Below are positions 16,558-25,092 of a stretch of 43,685 nucleotides of DNA, piece after piece. Numbering within the stretch: position 1 is the first letter of the stretch; every line of letters begins with the position of its first letter. The notes beneath the pieces were generated by a model. The model was given only the letters and a program-made list of their open reading frames with translations. It searched no databases and was not told where the DNA came from. The position numbers and the translations under genes are program-made. Source of the DNA: Vibrio sp. Hep-1b-8 (GTDB lineage: Bacteria > Pseudomonadota > Gammaproteobacteria > Enterobacterales > Vibrionaceae); contig NZ_QEWN01000015.1 in the NCBI RefSeq assembly GCF_006124995.1, positions 1 to 43,685 on the forward strand, written 5' to 3'.

Positions 16558-17115
16558 ATGGACAATCAAGAGATTGGTAAAAATATTGTTCAGTTAAGAA
16601 AACAAAATGGATTGTCACAACGCGAACTCGCTGAGCGAGCGGGCATTACACACAGTGCGATTTCTTCAATTGAGAATGGCAAAGTCAGCCCGTCAGTGAG
16701 TTCGTTACAGAAAATAGTTAATGTTTTTTCTTTGTCACTTTCTGAATTTTTCATTGTTGAAAATGATCAAAGTGATGAAACGAAGGTTGTCGTGACACAG
16801 GATGAGCTGGTTGAAATGGGCAGCGAATCGGTTTCGATGAAACTTGTCACCAACGGCAGCAAAGATCAGGTAATCGGATTCCTGATTGAAGAATATGCTC
16901 CGCACGGTACCACGGGTGCGCGAGAAATCAGACACGAAGGTGAAGAGATAGGTACGGTCCTTGAGGGGGAAATTACTCTTGAGTACCGAGGAAAGTCTTA
17001 TCTTATCAAGCAGGGCGAATCGTACGTTATTGATACGATGAAACCGCATAAGTTTACTAATCACACAGACAAGGCTTGTCGAATGATAAGCGCGCATACG
17101 CCGACCACATTCTAA
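16558..17115 (+). CDS. puuR: Putrescine-responsive repressor, XRE-HTH plus cupin
   Basis: 185 residues: an XRE-type HTH at ~1-62 (IVQLRKQNGLSQRELAERAG, ITHSAISSIENGKVSPS) and a C-terminal cupin (GTVLEGEITLEYRGKSYLIKQGESYVIDTMKPHKFTN, ~residues 125-170) that should bind the inducer. This is the PuuR architecture and length. The ATG at 16558 is preferred over one four bases upstream because AGGAG at 16545-16549 is 8 bases away. It probably represses both divergent operons and itself, with putrescine relieving repression. Confidence 0.92.
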   Translation: MDNQEIGKNIVQLRKQNGLSQRELAERAGITHSAISSIENGKVSPSVSSLQKIVNVFSLSLSEFFIVENDQSDETKVVVTQDELVEMGSESVSMKLVTNGSKDQVIGFLIEEYAPHGTTGAREIRHEGEEIGTVLEGEITLEYRGKSYLIKQGESYVIDTMKPHKFTNHTDKACRMISAHTPTTF

Positions 17116-17152
17116 GTGGGCCTTGCCTTGTTGTGATAAACAAGGAGGGCGT

Positions 17153-18637
17153 ATGAAAACCCAAGAGCAATGGATTGAACTCAAAAACAATCTCGTCATT
17201 GAGAGCCGAGCTTACCTGAATGGCGAGTATTGTGAAGCACAAAGTGGTCAAACGTTAGGCGTATTCAATCCTGCAACGGATGAAAAACTGACTGATATCG
17301 CTCGTTGTCAAAGTGAAGATGTCGATCTTGCGGTTAAGTATGCCCGAGATACTTTTAAAGCTGGCGATTGGAGCAACAGTGCTCCTGCCAAGCGTAAGGC
17401 AGTTCTGTATAAATTTGCCGATCTCATCGAGCAGCATTGTGAGCAATTAGCACTGCTTGAAACCTTAGACACCGGCAAACCTATTTCTCATAGTGTATCA
17501 ACGGACGTACCTGGCGCAGCCAATTCATTGCGCTGGTATGCAGAAGCAATTGATAAAGTTTATGGGGAAGTCGCACCAACAGAAAAAAATGTTCATGCCT
17601 TTATTTCTCATCAACCTATAGGCGTTGTTGCCGCAGTCGTTCCTTGGAACTTCCCTTTATGGATTGCTTGCTGGAAACTTGGACCCGCGCTTGCAGCAGG
17701 TAACAGTGTCATCCTTAAACCCTCTGAAAAATCATCTTTAACCGCTATCTACTTAGGTCAACTTGCCGAGCAGGCAGGTCTACCAAAAGGTGTTTTCCAA
17801 GTCGTCACCGGTTTTGGACATGAAGCTGGTGACGCTTTGGCTAAACATCATGATGTTGATTGCATCGCGTTTACTGGTTCAACCCGAATCGCGGGTCAGC
17901 TCATGATCAGTTCAGGTGAAACAAACCTGAAGCGAGTATTCGCCGAAGCGGGTGGTAAGAACGCCAACATCGTCTTTGAGGACTGTGACGATTTGGATCG
18001 CGCAGCAGCGGAAACTGCGGCGGGATGTTTCTACAACCAAGGTGAAGTTTGTGTCGCTGCGACGCGTCTGCTGGTGCATGAAAGCATTAAGGATCGCTTT
18101 GTCGATAAAGTGATTTCAGCGGCACAGGCATTTATGCCGAAAGATCCTCTAGACACCTCCTCATCAATGGGGGCATTGATCGACAAGGAGCACAAAGCCA
18201 AGGTGCTTGAGTATATCCTTCTTGGCCAGTCTGAAGGCGCGACGCTTCGCTGTGGTGGCGACGTTCAGGGTCAAGGCGCTTTCGTCGAACCAACCATTCT
18301 TGACAACGTCGATAACAAAATGAAAGTGGCTCAGGAAGAGATCTTTGGTCCGGTATTGTGCGTGATTCCATTTAAGGATGAAGCGCAAGCTATCGAGATT
18401 GCCAATGACTCACAATATGGCCTTGGTGCAGCACTTTGGAGTAGCAACATCAACCGTGTTCACCGTGTAGCGAAACAGCTACAGGCGGGCTCGGTCTGGG
18501 TCAATAACTACAACGAAGGTGACATGACTGTCCCGTTTGGTGGATTCAAGATGAGTGGTAATGGCCGCGACAAATCGCTGCATGCCATCGAGAAATTCAC
18601 TGAAACTAAGACGACTTGGATTCGTCTACACCCTTAA
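17153..18637 (+). CDS. puuC: Gamma-glutamyl-gamma-aminobutyraldehyde dehydrogenase
   Basis: NAD(P)-dependent aldehyde dehydrogenase of 494 residues that oxidises the product of PuuB to gamma-glutamyl-GABA. ALDH landmarks are present: VVPWNFPLW (cofactor and oxyanion Asn), KPSEKSSL, FTGSTRIAG, the general base in FAEAGGKNANIVF, the nucleophile in NQGEVCVAATR, EEIFGPVL and PFGGFKMSGNG near the end. The start at 17153 is chosen because AAGGAGG at 17142-17148 lies just upstream; the in-frame TTG at 17123 has no such support. It follows puuR by 37 bases. Confidence 0.92.
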   Translation: MKTQEQWIELKNNLVIESRAYLNGEYCEAQSGQTLGVFNPATDEKLTDIARCQSEDVDLAVKYARDTFKAGDWSNSAPAKRKAVLYKFADLIEQHCEQLALLETLDTGKPISHSVSTDVPGAANSLRWYAEAIDKVYGEVAPTEKNVHAFISHQPIGVVAAVVPWNFPLWIACWKLGPALAAGNSVILKPSEKSSLTAIYLGQLAEQAGLPKGVFQVVTGFGHEAGDALAKHHDVDCIAFTGSTRIAGQLMISSGETNLKRVFAEAGGKNANIVFEDCDDLDRAAAETAAGCFYNQGEVCVAATRLLVHESIKDRFVDKVISAAQAFMPKDPLDTSSSMGALIDKEHKAKVLEYILLGQSEGATLRCGGDVQGQGAFVEPTILDNVDNKMKVAQEEIFGPVLCVIPFKDEAQAIEIANDSQYGLGAALWSSNINRVHRVAKQLQAGSVWVNNYNEGDMTVPFGGFKMSGNGRDKSLHAIEKFTETKTTWIRLHP

Positions 18638-18668
18638 GCCTGCTGAAGATTAATAAAGGAATATCTCT

Positions 18669-19946
18669 ATGAACAAGCATACGGATTCGTTCTACGCCCA
18701 TTCTGTACCCAATATGCCTGACTACCCGCAACTGCAAGACCACATTGAGTGTGATGTTTGTGTCGTAGGTGCAGGATTCTCAGGACTCTCTTCTGCCCTG
18801 CATTTGGCCGAAAAAGGTTTCAAAGTGGTGGTGCTGGAGAGTGCAAAAGTCGGTTTTGGAGCAACGGGTCGTAACGGTGGACAAATCGTCAATAGCTACA
18901 GCCGAGATGTTGATGTACTAGAAAGCCGTTACGACCATGCTCAGGCAAAAGCGCTTTGTGAAATGATTTTTGAAGGTGGCGATATCATTCGTGGCCTGAT
19001 TGATAAATACAATATTGATTGTGACCATAAACAGGGTGGTCTGTTTACCTCGCTAAATAAAAAGCAGCTTAAAGGGCTGGAAGAGCATAAGAAGAACTGG
19101 GAACGCTACGGTAATGATCAGCTTACCTTGCTTGATGCTAACGAAATTGAGCAAGCGGTCGGTACCAAAGTCTACTCTGGTGGTCTGCTTGATATGCGTG
19201 GCGGACATATTCATCCACTTAAACTTGCGTTGGGTGAAGCGGCAGCATTCGTCTCTCTTGGTGGGCAAATCTTTGAACAGTCGGCAGTCACTGCGATTGA
19301 AAAAGGCGCTAATCCAGTTGCTAAAACCGCGCATGGTAGCGTGAAAGCCAAATACTTAGTGCTCGCTGGCAATGCTTACTTAGGTGGGCTAGCGCCGAAC
19401 ATCAGTAATAAAGCGATTCCATGTGGTACTCAGGTTGTGGCAACAGAGCCATTGTCAGAAGAGTTACTCAAACAGATCTTGCCAACCGATTATTGCGTGG
19501 AAGATTGTAACTACCTACTGGACTACTTCCGTCTCAGTGCGGACAAACGCCTGCTGTTTGGTGGTGGTGTGGTATACGGTGCGCGCGATCCAGAAAATAT
19601 CGAAGCCATTATTAGACCTAAGATGGAAACCGTCTTTCCTCAGCTTAAGGGCATTAAAATTGACTACAGATGGACAGGGAACTTCTTGTTGACCTATTCA
19701 CGTATGCCTCAGTTTGGCGCGTTTGCTGACAACATCTACTACCTGCAAGGCTACAGCGGCCATGGGGTTACTTGTACCCATTTGGCTGGCAAGCTACTAG
19801 CAGAAGCATTAACAGGACATGCAGAGCGTTTTGACGCATTTGCTGCCCTTAGACACTACGCTTTCCCAGGTGGTCGTCACTTCCAGATCCCGTTTACGGC
19901 TATGGGGGCGGCGTACTACAACCTGAGAGATAAATTGGCGATTTAG
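18669..19946 (+). CDS. puuB: Gamma-glutamylputrescine oxidoreductase (FAD)
   Basis: DAO/GlyDH-fold flavoenzyme that oxidises gamma-glutamylputrescine to the aldehyde, giving H2O2 and ammonia. Of 425 residues, the dinucleotide motif CVVGAGFSGLSSALHLAEKG is near residues 31-50 and ESAKVGFGATGRNGGQIVNS follows. The C-terminal YLQGYSGHGVTCTHLAGKLLAEA contacts the FAD. The neighbours puuC upstream and aguBA downstream on the same strand point to a single operon. Confidence 0.92.
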   Translation: MNKHTDSFYAHSVPNMPDYPQLQDHIECDVCVVGAGFSGLSSALHLAEKGFKVVVLESAKVGFGATGRNGGQIVNSYSRDVDVLESRYDHAQAKALCEMIFEGGDIIRGLIDKYNIDCDHKQGGLFTSLNKKQLKGLEEHKKNWERYGNDQLTLLDANEIEQAVGTKVYSGGLLDMRGGHIHPLKLALGEAAAFVSLGGQIFEQSAVTAIEKGANPVAKTAHGSVKAKYLVLAGNAYLGGLAPNISNKAIPCGTQVVATEPLSEELLKQILPTDYCVEDCNYLLDYFRLSADKRLLFGGGVVYGARDPENIEAIIRPKMETVFPQLKGIKIDYRWTGNFLLTYSRMPQFGAFADNIYYLQGYSGHGVTCTHLAGKLLAEALTGHAERFDAFAALRHYAFPGGRHFQIPFTAMGAAYYNLRDKLAI

Positions 19947-19970
19947 GAACAAAAAGATAAGGAATATCCA

Positions 19971-20837
19971 ATGAGTAAAGTCGTGAAGTTTGCCGCTCTA
20001 CAGCTAACCATCAGCTGGGATCTGGAAGATAACCTCAACAAAGCTAAAGCCGCGATCCGTGAAGCTGCGGCGAATGGCGCAAATGTGATTTTGCCTCAAG
20101 AGCTTTTTGCAGCGCCTTATTTCTGCAAAAAGCAGGAAGCGAAGTACTTTGAGTTGGCCCAAGAGACCGCTCACTGTCATCTGATTAAAGAGATGAGCGA
20201 ATTGGCCAAAGAACTTGGTGTGGTGATTCCAGTTAGCTACTTTGAGAAAGCAGGCAACACTTTCTTTAACTCGCTGGTAATGATCGATGCAGATGGAACC
20301 GTACTGGACAATTACCGTAAGTCTCATATTCCTGATGGCCCAGGTTACAGCGAGAAGTACTACTTCAGCCCTGGCGATACCGGATTTAAGGTTTGGCAGA
20401 CTAAGTTTGGTAAGTTTGGTGCGGGTATTTGCTGGGATCAATGGTTTCCAGAGCTTGCGCGCAGTTTGGCTCTTCATGGCGCGGAAGCTATTTTTTATCC
20501 AACGGCGATTGGCTCTGAGCCTCAGGATCCAACACTGGATTCACGAGATCATTGGCAACGCACAATGCAGGGGCATTCTGCCGCGAATCTCGTCCCAGTG
20601 ATTGCTTCCAACCGAGTAGGAACGGAAGTGGATGATGGTATCGAGACGACCTTCTACGGTTCTTCGTTCATTACTGACCACACTGGAGGCAAGCTTGCGG
20701 AAGCACCGCGCGAAGGTGAGGCAATCATTTACGCTGAGATCGATTTGGAGCAGACCGCGAAAGCGCGTCACTCTTGGGGCTTGTTCCGTGACCGTCGCCC
20801 AGATCTCTACGCTAGTGTAGGCAAGCTTGCAGTATAG
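19971..20837 (+). CDS. aguB: N-carbamoylputrescine amidase
   Basis: Nitrilase-superfamily amidase converting N-carbamoylputrescine to putrescine, CO2 and ammonia. The Glu-Lys-Cys triad is visible in LPQELFAAPYF, YRKSHIPDGPGYSEKYYF and GAGICWDQWFPE. At 288 residues its length is typical. It lies between puuB and aguA with short gaps (24 and 11 bases). Agmatine breakdown is therefore built into the putrescine degradation operon instead of forming a separate agu operon. Confidence 0.93.
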   Translation: MSKVVKFAALQLTISWDLEDNLNKAKAAIREAAANGANVILPQELFAAPYFCKKQEAKYFELAQETAHCHLIKEMSELAKELGVVIPVSYFEKAGNTFFNSLVMIDADGTVLDNYRKSHIPDGPGYSEKYYFSPGDTGFKVWQTKFGKFGAGICWDQWFPELARSLALHGAEAIFYPTAIGSEPQDPTLDSRDHWQRTMQGHSAANLVPVIASNRVGTEVDDGIETTFYGSSFITDHTGGKLAEAPREGEAIIYAEIDLEQTAKARHSWGLFRDRRPDLYASVGKLAV

Positions 20838-20848
20838 GAGGCATTGCA

Positions 20849-21931
20849 ATGCAGTTATTTTCAACGCCTGCACAAGATGGCTTCTATTTTCCGGCTGAGT
20901 TTCAGCCGGTTAGCCAAGTTTGGCTAGCATGGCCAGAAAGACGTGATAACTGGCGTGATGACGCCTTACCCGCTCAGCTAACTTTTGCTCGTATCGCCAA
21001 TGCGATTTCTGAAGTGACGAAAGTCTGTGTTGCGGTAAGTAGTAAACAGTTTGATCACGCTCGTGACTTACTTCAGCCTGAAATTCGGTTAGTTGAAATC
21101 CCATTCAACGATGCTTGGATGCGTGATATTGGCCCGACAGTCTTGGTAAACGAGAGTGGTGAACGTCGTGGTATTAGCTGGCAGTTTAATGCTTGGGGCG
21201 GTGAGTACAACGGTTTATATGACAACTGGCAACAAGACGATCTCGTCGCCAGTTCGGTGTGTGACATCATCGGCATCGATCACTACCGTGCGCCATTTGT
21301 CCTTGAAGGCGGTTCGATTCATACCGATGGTGAGGGCACCTTGTATACCACTGAAGAGTGTTTACTTAGTCCTGGTCGTAACCCTTTGCTGACCAAGCAG
21401 CAGATCGAGCAGCAACTCAAGGAGTACCTCAGCATAGAGAAAGTGATTTGGCTTCCTAACGGCTTATTTAATGATGAGACGGATGGCCATGTTGATAATC
21501 TTATGCACGTTATTGCTCCCGCTAAAGTGGTGCTGAGTTGGACGGATGACCCAAGTGATCCTCAATATCATCTATCGCGCGAAGCGGAACGGGTGCTCAA
21601 ATCACAGACCGATGCGCAAGGTCGTGAGATTGAAATTGTGCGTTTACCTTTGCCTGGCCCACTGCATTACAGTGAGAATGAAGCGCAAGGTATTGAGGTA
21701 AGCGAAGGAATGAGCCGAGAAGCAGGGGAACGCTTAAGTGCGTCTTATGCAAACTTTCTTATCGTAAATGGCTATGTATTTTTGCCTCTCCTTGATGATA
21801 GAACCGATGCTGAGGCGATCTCTGTGCTACAGAGCGCAATGCCGGATCATCAAATTATTGGGATACCGACAAGAGAAGTGCTGTTAGGAGGTGGGAACAT
21901 CCACTGTATAACGCAGCAGATCCCAGCATAA
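20849..21931 (+). CDS. aguA: Agmatine deiminase
   Basis: Guanidino-group-modifying enzyme (PPAD_porph family) hydrolysing agmatine to N-carbamoylputrescine and ammonia. Of 360 residues, signatures include WPERRDNWRDD, WMRDIGPTVLVN, VLEGGSIHTDGEGTLYTTEECLL, DGHVDNL and the catalytic Cys in GGGNIHCITQQ close to the C-terminus. It acts just before AguB. A hairpin GCCACG/CGTGGC (21943-21967) separates it from gabD and may tune expression of the distal genes. Confidence 0.93.
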   Translation: MQLFSTPAQDGFYFPAEFQPVSQVWLAWPERRDNWRDDALPAQLTFARIANAISEVTKVCVAVSSKQFDHARDLLQPEIRLVEIPFNDAWMRDIGPTVLVNESGERRGISWQFNAWGGEYNGLYDNWQQDDLVASSVCDIIGIDHYRAPFVLEGGSIHTDGEGTLYTTEECLLSPGRNPLLTKQQIEQQLKEYLSIEKVIWLPNGLFNDETDGHVDNLMHVIAPAKVVLSWTDDPSDPQYHLSREAERVLKSQTDAQGREIEIVRLPLPGPLHYSENEAQGIEVSEGMSREAGERLSASYANFLIVNGYVFLPLLDDRTDAEAISVLQSAMPDHQIIGIPTREVLLGGGNIHCITQQIPA

Positions 21932-21994
21932 ATAAATCAAAAGCCACGTTAGAACTGATTGCGTGGCGAACACTAGCTTTCAAAAGGAATCACC

Positions 21995-23422
21995 ATGCAA
22001 CAAATTATTAATCAAAGTCTTCTTTCGTTTATGGTGCCGAGTGAAGAGCAAGGCATTGCTGTGACCAACCCTGCAACCGGAGAACGACTTGGCTTTGCTC
22101 CTGTTTCGTCTCAGCAATCCATTTTAGATGGTATCGAACGTTCAAGTGTTGCGCAGAAAGAGTGGGCGGCGATGTCTGCGAAAGCACGTGGTGCTTTGTT
22201 ACTACGCTGGCATCAATTGCTATTGGAAAATAAACAAGACCTCGGCCGTTTAATGACGTTAGAGCAAGGCAAACCACTTGCAGAGGCAGAAGGTGAAGTG
22301 GCTTATGGCGCGAGCTTTATTGAGTGGTTTGCTGAGGAAGCAAAACGCACATACGGTGAAACGATTCCTGCGCCAAGTGGCGACAAGCGTTTGCTAACCA
22401 TCAAACAACCGATTGGTGTGGCTTGTGCGATTACCCCGTGGAACTTCCCGATTGCGATGATTACCCGTAAGGCTGGCCCAGCATTGGCTGCGGGCTGTAG
22501 CTTTGTGGTTAAGCCATCAGAGTCTACGCCGCTATCGGCGTTTGCGGTGGTTGAGTTAGCCTATCAGGCGGGTATCCCACGTGATGTACTTCAGGTGGTG
22601 CTTGGTGAAGACTCACGTCAGGTTGGTGCTATTTTTACCTCTCATCCTCTGATTCGTAAGCTGTCTTTCACGGGCTCTACTAAAGTGGGCAGCATTCTAA
22701 TGCAGCAAAGTGCGCACGATATCAAACGCACGTCGATGGAACTGGGTGGCAACGCGCCGTTTATCGTTTTTGATGACGCGGATATCGATGCGGCGGTAGC
22801 AGGTGCAATGGCGTCTAAGTTCCGTAACGCTGGCCAGACTTGTGTTTGTGCCAACCGCTTCTATGTTCACAGCACGGTTTATGACGAGTTTGTTGCCAAG
22901 TTTGACGCTGCTGTTCAAAACCTCAAAGTCGGTAATGGTCTTGAACAGGGAGTCACCATTGGTCCTGTGATTAGCGAATCTGCTAAGCAGGGAATTCAAA
23001 GCTTGATTGATGGTGCGATTGAACAAGGTGCGCAGCCTGTCAGTGAGTTGAAGCAACTTGATGGACTCTTTATTCAGCCAGTGATTCTGAAAAATGTTAC
23101 CCATGACATGAAGATCGTTTCGGAAGAGATCTTTGGCCCAGTCGCTCCCGTGATTGCTTTTGACAATGATGAGCAACTGATTGAGATGGCCAATGACACC
23201 ATCTATGGATTGGCTTCTTATTTTTACAGCCAGAATATTCACCGCGTGTGGAAAATTGCTGAAGCGTTGCAGTACGGCATGGTTGGAATTAACGAAGGTA
23301 TTATCTCTACGGAAGTGGCACCGTTTGGTGGTGTCAAACAGTCAGGCATTGGCCGTGAAGGGGCTAAGCAGGGTATCGATGAATACATGGACGTGAAATA
23401 TCTCTGCTTTGGCGGCAACTAA
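21995..23422 (+). CDS. gabD: Succinate-semialdehyde dehydrogenase (GabD-type ALDH)
   Basis: 475-residue aldehyde dehydrogenase. Motifs include ITPWNFPIAM, KPSESTPLSA, SFTGSTKVG, the general-base MELGGNAPFIVF, the nucleophile NAGQTCVCANRF and PFGGVKQSGIGREG. These spacings and LTLEQGKPLAEAEGEV resemble GabD rather than PuuC. It oxidises succinate semialdehyde to succinate, the final step after GABA transamination. AAAGGA precedes its ATG. The substrate is supported by position immediately before gabT. A related semialdehyde such as glutarate semialdehyde cannot be excluded. Confidence 0.87.
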   Translation: MQQIINQSLLSFMVPSEEQGIAVTNPATGERLGFAPVSSQQSILDGIERSSVAQKEWAAMSAKARGALLLRWHQLLLENKQDLGRLMTLEQGKPLAEAEGEVAYGASFIEWFAEEAKRTYGETIPAPSGDKRLLTIKQPIGVACAITPWNFPIAMITRKAGPALAAGCSFVVKPSESTPLSAFAVVELAYQAGIPRDVLQVVLGEDSRQVGAIFTSHPLIRKLSFTGSTKVGSILMQQSAHDIKRTSMELGGNAPFIVFDDADIDAAVAGAMASKFRNAGQTCVCANRFYVHSTVYDEFVAKFDAAVQNLKVGNGLEQGVTIGPVISESAKQGIQSLIDGAIEQGAQPVSELKQLDGLFIQPVILKNVTHDMKIVSEEIFGPVAPVIAFDNDEQLIEMANDTIYGLASYFYSQNIHRVWKIAEALQYGMVGINEGIISTEVAPFGGVKQSGIGREGAKQGIDEYMDVKYLCFGGN

Positions 23423-23437
23423 TTTAAGGAAAAATTT

Positions 23438-24709
23438 ATGAACAACCAACAACTACATCAAAGAAGAAGTCAGGTCATTGCTCAGGGTATGGGCGCTATG
23501 TACCCACTCTATGTTGAGAAAGCCGATAATGCCCACGTGTGGGATATTGAAGGCAATAAATACATCGACTTCGCGGCGGGAATCGCTGTAACCAACACAG
23601 GTCACGCTAACAAGCGTATCAGTGAAGCGGTAAAAGCTCAGATTGATAAGTTCTCCCATACTTGTGCCATGGTCACCCCGTATGCCTCGTTTGTTGAACT
23701 GGCAGAGAAGCTGACAGAGCTTGCTCCGGGCCCATCGGCTAAAAAAGCGATTTTCCTCACCACGGGTGCGGAAGCGGTAGAGAACGCAGTAAAAATCGCA
23801 CGAGCTCATACCGGTCGTAGTGGTGTGATTGCATTTAAAGGGGGTTTCCACGGTCGTACTAACATGACCATGGGACTGACGGGTAAAGTGGCGCCATACA
23901 AGGCGGGTTTTGGGCCGTTCCCAAATGAGATTTTCCATGCGCCATATCCGAATGCTTTCCACGGCATTAGCGTCCAGCAGAGTCTACAAGCGATAGAAGA
24001 TCTGTTTGCTTGTGATATCGAACCATCACGCGTTGCTGCGATCATTTTTGAACCAGTGCAAGGTGAAGGTGGTTTCTACAAGGCACCGAAAGAGTTCGCT
24101 CAAGGGCTGCGTCAAGTGTGTGATAAGCATGGCATCATGTTGATTGCCGATGAGATCCAAACCGGCTTTGCGCGTACCGGCAAAATGTTTGCCACTGAGT
24201 ATCTCGACATTGAGCCTGACATGATGACGATGGCGAAAGGAATCGCGGGTGGTTACCCAATCTCAGCCGTTGTCGGTAAGAGTGATGTTATGGACTCGGC
24301 ACTACCGGGGGGGTTAGGTGGCACCTACGCGGGTTCGCCTCTTGGTTGTGCCGCTGGTCTGGAAGTGCTCAAAATTATCGAAGAGCTCGATTTATGCGCT
24401 AAAGCCCAAGGTATTGGTGAAGTGGTTAATGCTCGTATGACGAAACTGCAACAGTCTGTCCCTGCGATTGGTGAAGTGCGTACCTACGGTGCGATGATGG
24501 CCATCGAATTTACTGATCCTCAAACAGGTCAGCCTCTTCAGGATATGACCAAAGCGGTGATCAGCAAGGCACAGGAAAATGGTTTAATTCTGTTGTCATG
24601 TGGTGTTAAAGCCAACGTTATTCGTCTGCTACCACCATTAACAATTGAGCCAGAAGTTCTTGAAGAAGGCTTGGATAAACTCGAGAACATCATTCTCGAA
24701 ATCGCATAA
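23438..24709 (+). CDS. gabT: 4-aminobutyrate aminotransferase
   Basis: Class III PLP aminotransferase of 423 residues transferring the GABA amino group to 2-oxoglutarate to give succinate semialdehyde. Recognisable parts are [54 protein letters not shown], the cofactor Asp in [18 protein letters not shown] and the PLP-binding Lys in [18 protein letters not shown]. It ends the plus-strand operon, 15 bases after gabD, and is followed by a strong terminator. In E. coli the equivalent role is filled by GabT or PuuE. Confidence 0.92.
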   Translation: MNNQQLHQRRSQVIAQGMGAMYPLYVEKADNAHVWDIEGNKYIDFAAGIAVTNTGHANKRISEAVKAQIDKFSHTCAMVTPYASFVELAEKLTELAPGPSAKKAIFLTTGAEAVENAVKIARAHTGRSGVIAFKGGFHGRTNMTMGLTGKVAPYKAGFGPFPNEIFHAPYPNAFHGISVQQSLQAIEDLFACDIEPSRVAAIIFEPVQGEGGFYKAPKEFAQGLRQVCDKHGIMLIADEIQTGFARTGKMFATEYLDIEPDMMTMAKGIAGGYPISAVVGKSDVMDSALPGGLGGTYAGSPLGCAAGLEVLKIIEELDLCAKAQGIGEVVNARMTKLQQSVPAIGEVRTYGAMMAIEFTDPQTGQPLQDMTKAVISKAQENGLILLSCGVKANVIRLLPPLTIEPEVLEEGLDKLENIILEIA

Positions 24710-24716
24710 AATAGCA

Positions 24717-24741
24717 GACCCGCAATCGCGGGTCTTTTTTT
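24717..24741 (+). terminator. Intrinsic terminator ending the puu-agu-gab operon
   Basis: GACCCGC-AATC-GCGGGTC followed by seven T, starting 7 bases after the gabT stop. Confidence 0.9.
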
Positions 24742-24904
24742 AATCATCAGGTGGAGAGAGCACTAACTTTAGGCGCTGTCTAAGTGATAGCCCCCGATGA
24801 CTGGCACGATGAAACCAGTAGTAGAAAAAGTCCTGCAATACCAGTAGGAGTATCAAGGTCGCGGCCGTCATTTCGATATCGAATAAACGCCATCCGAATA
24901 GCCA
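24740..24904 (-). pseudogene. Sterol desaturase/fatty acid hydroxylase remnant
   Basis: About 55 codons on the minus strand read WLFGWRLFDIEMTAATL, then LQDFFYYWFHRASH, which matches the first histidine box of the fatty acid hydroxylase superfamily. Directly after HRASH the sequence jumps to LSLRQRLKLVLSPPDD and a stop, resembling the C-terminal end of these proteins. The other histidine boxes are gone, implying a large internal deletion. A stop codon also lies just upstream. It marks the left edge of the accessory island. The remaining gap (24905-25092) is AT-rich, holds no recognisable gene and must contain the effector promoter. Confidence 0.55.
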
Positions 24905-25092
24905 TTACGAACTACGCCCTGCTTCCCATTGATTGAGGCTGTAGTTAACCCCCGTCTTTTAAGCTCTCTTGAGCAAATTTTTGCCTCTGCTTTTTCTATG
25001 ATATGCTCTTACGCATCTTGTCTCATTGTCTTTATTTTTATGAACACCGCCTTTTGATAGGACTACGTTAAAATAAAATTTATGGATGGAAT

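Noticed and set aside
23453..23962. 169-codon minus-strand ORF
   Set aside because: Antisense shadow inside gabT.
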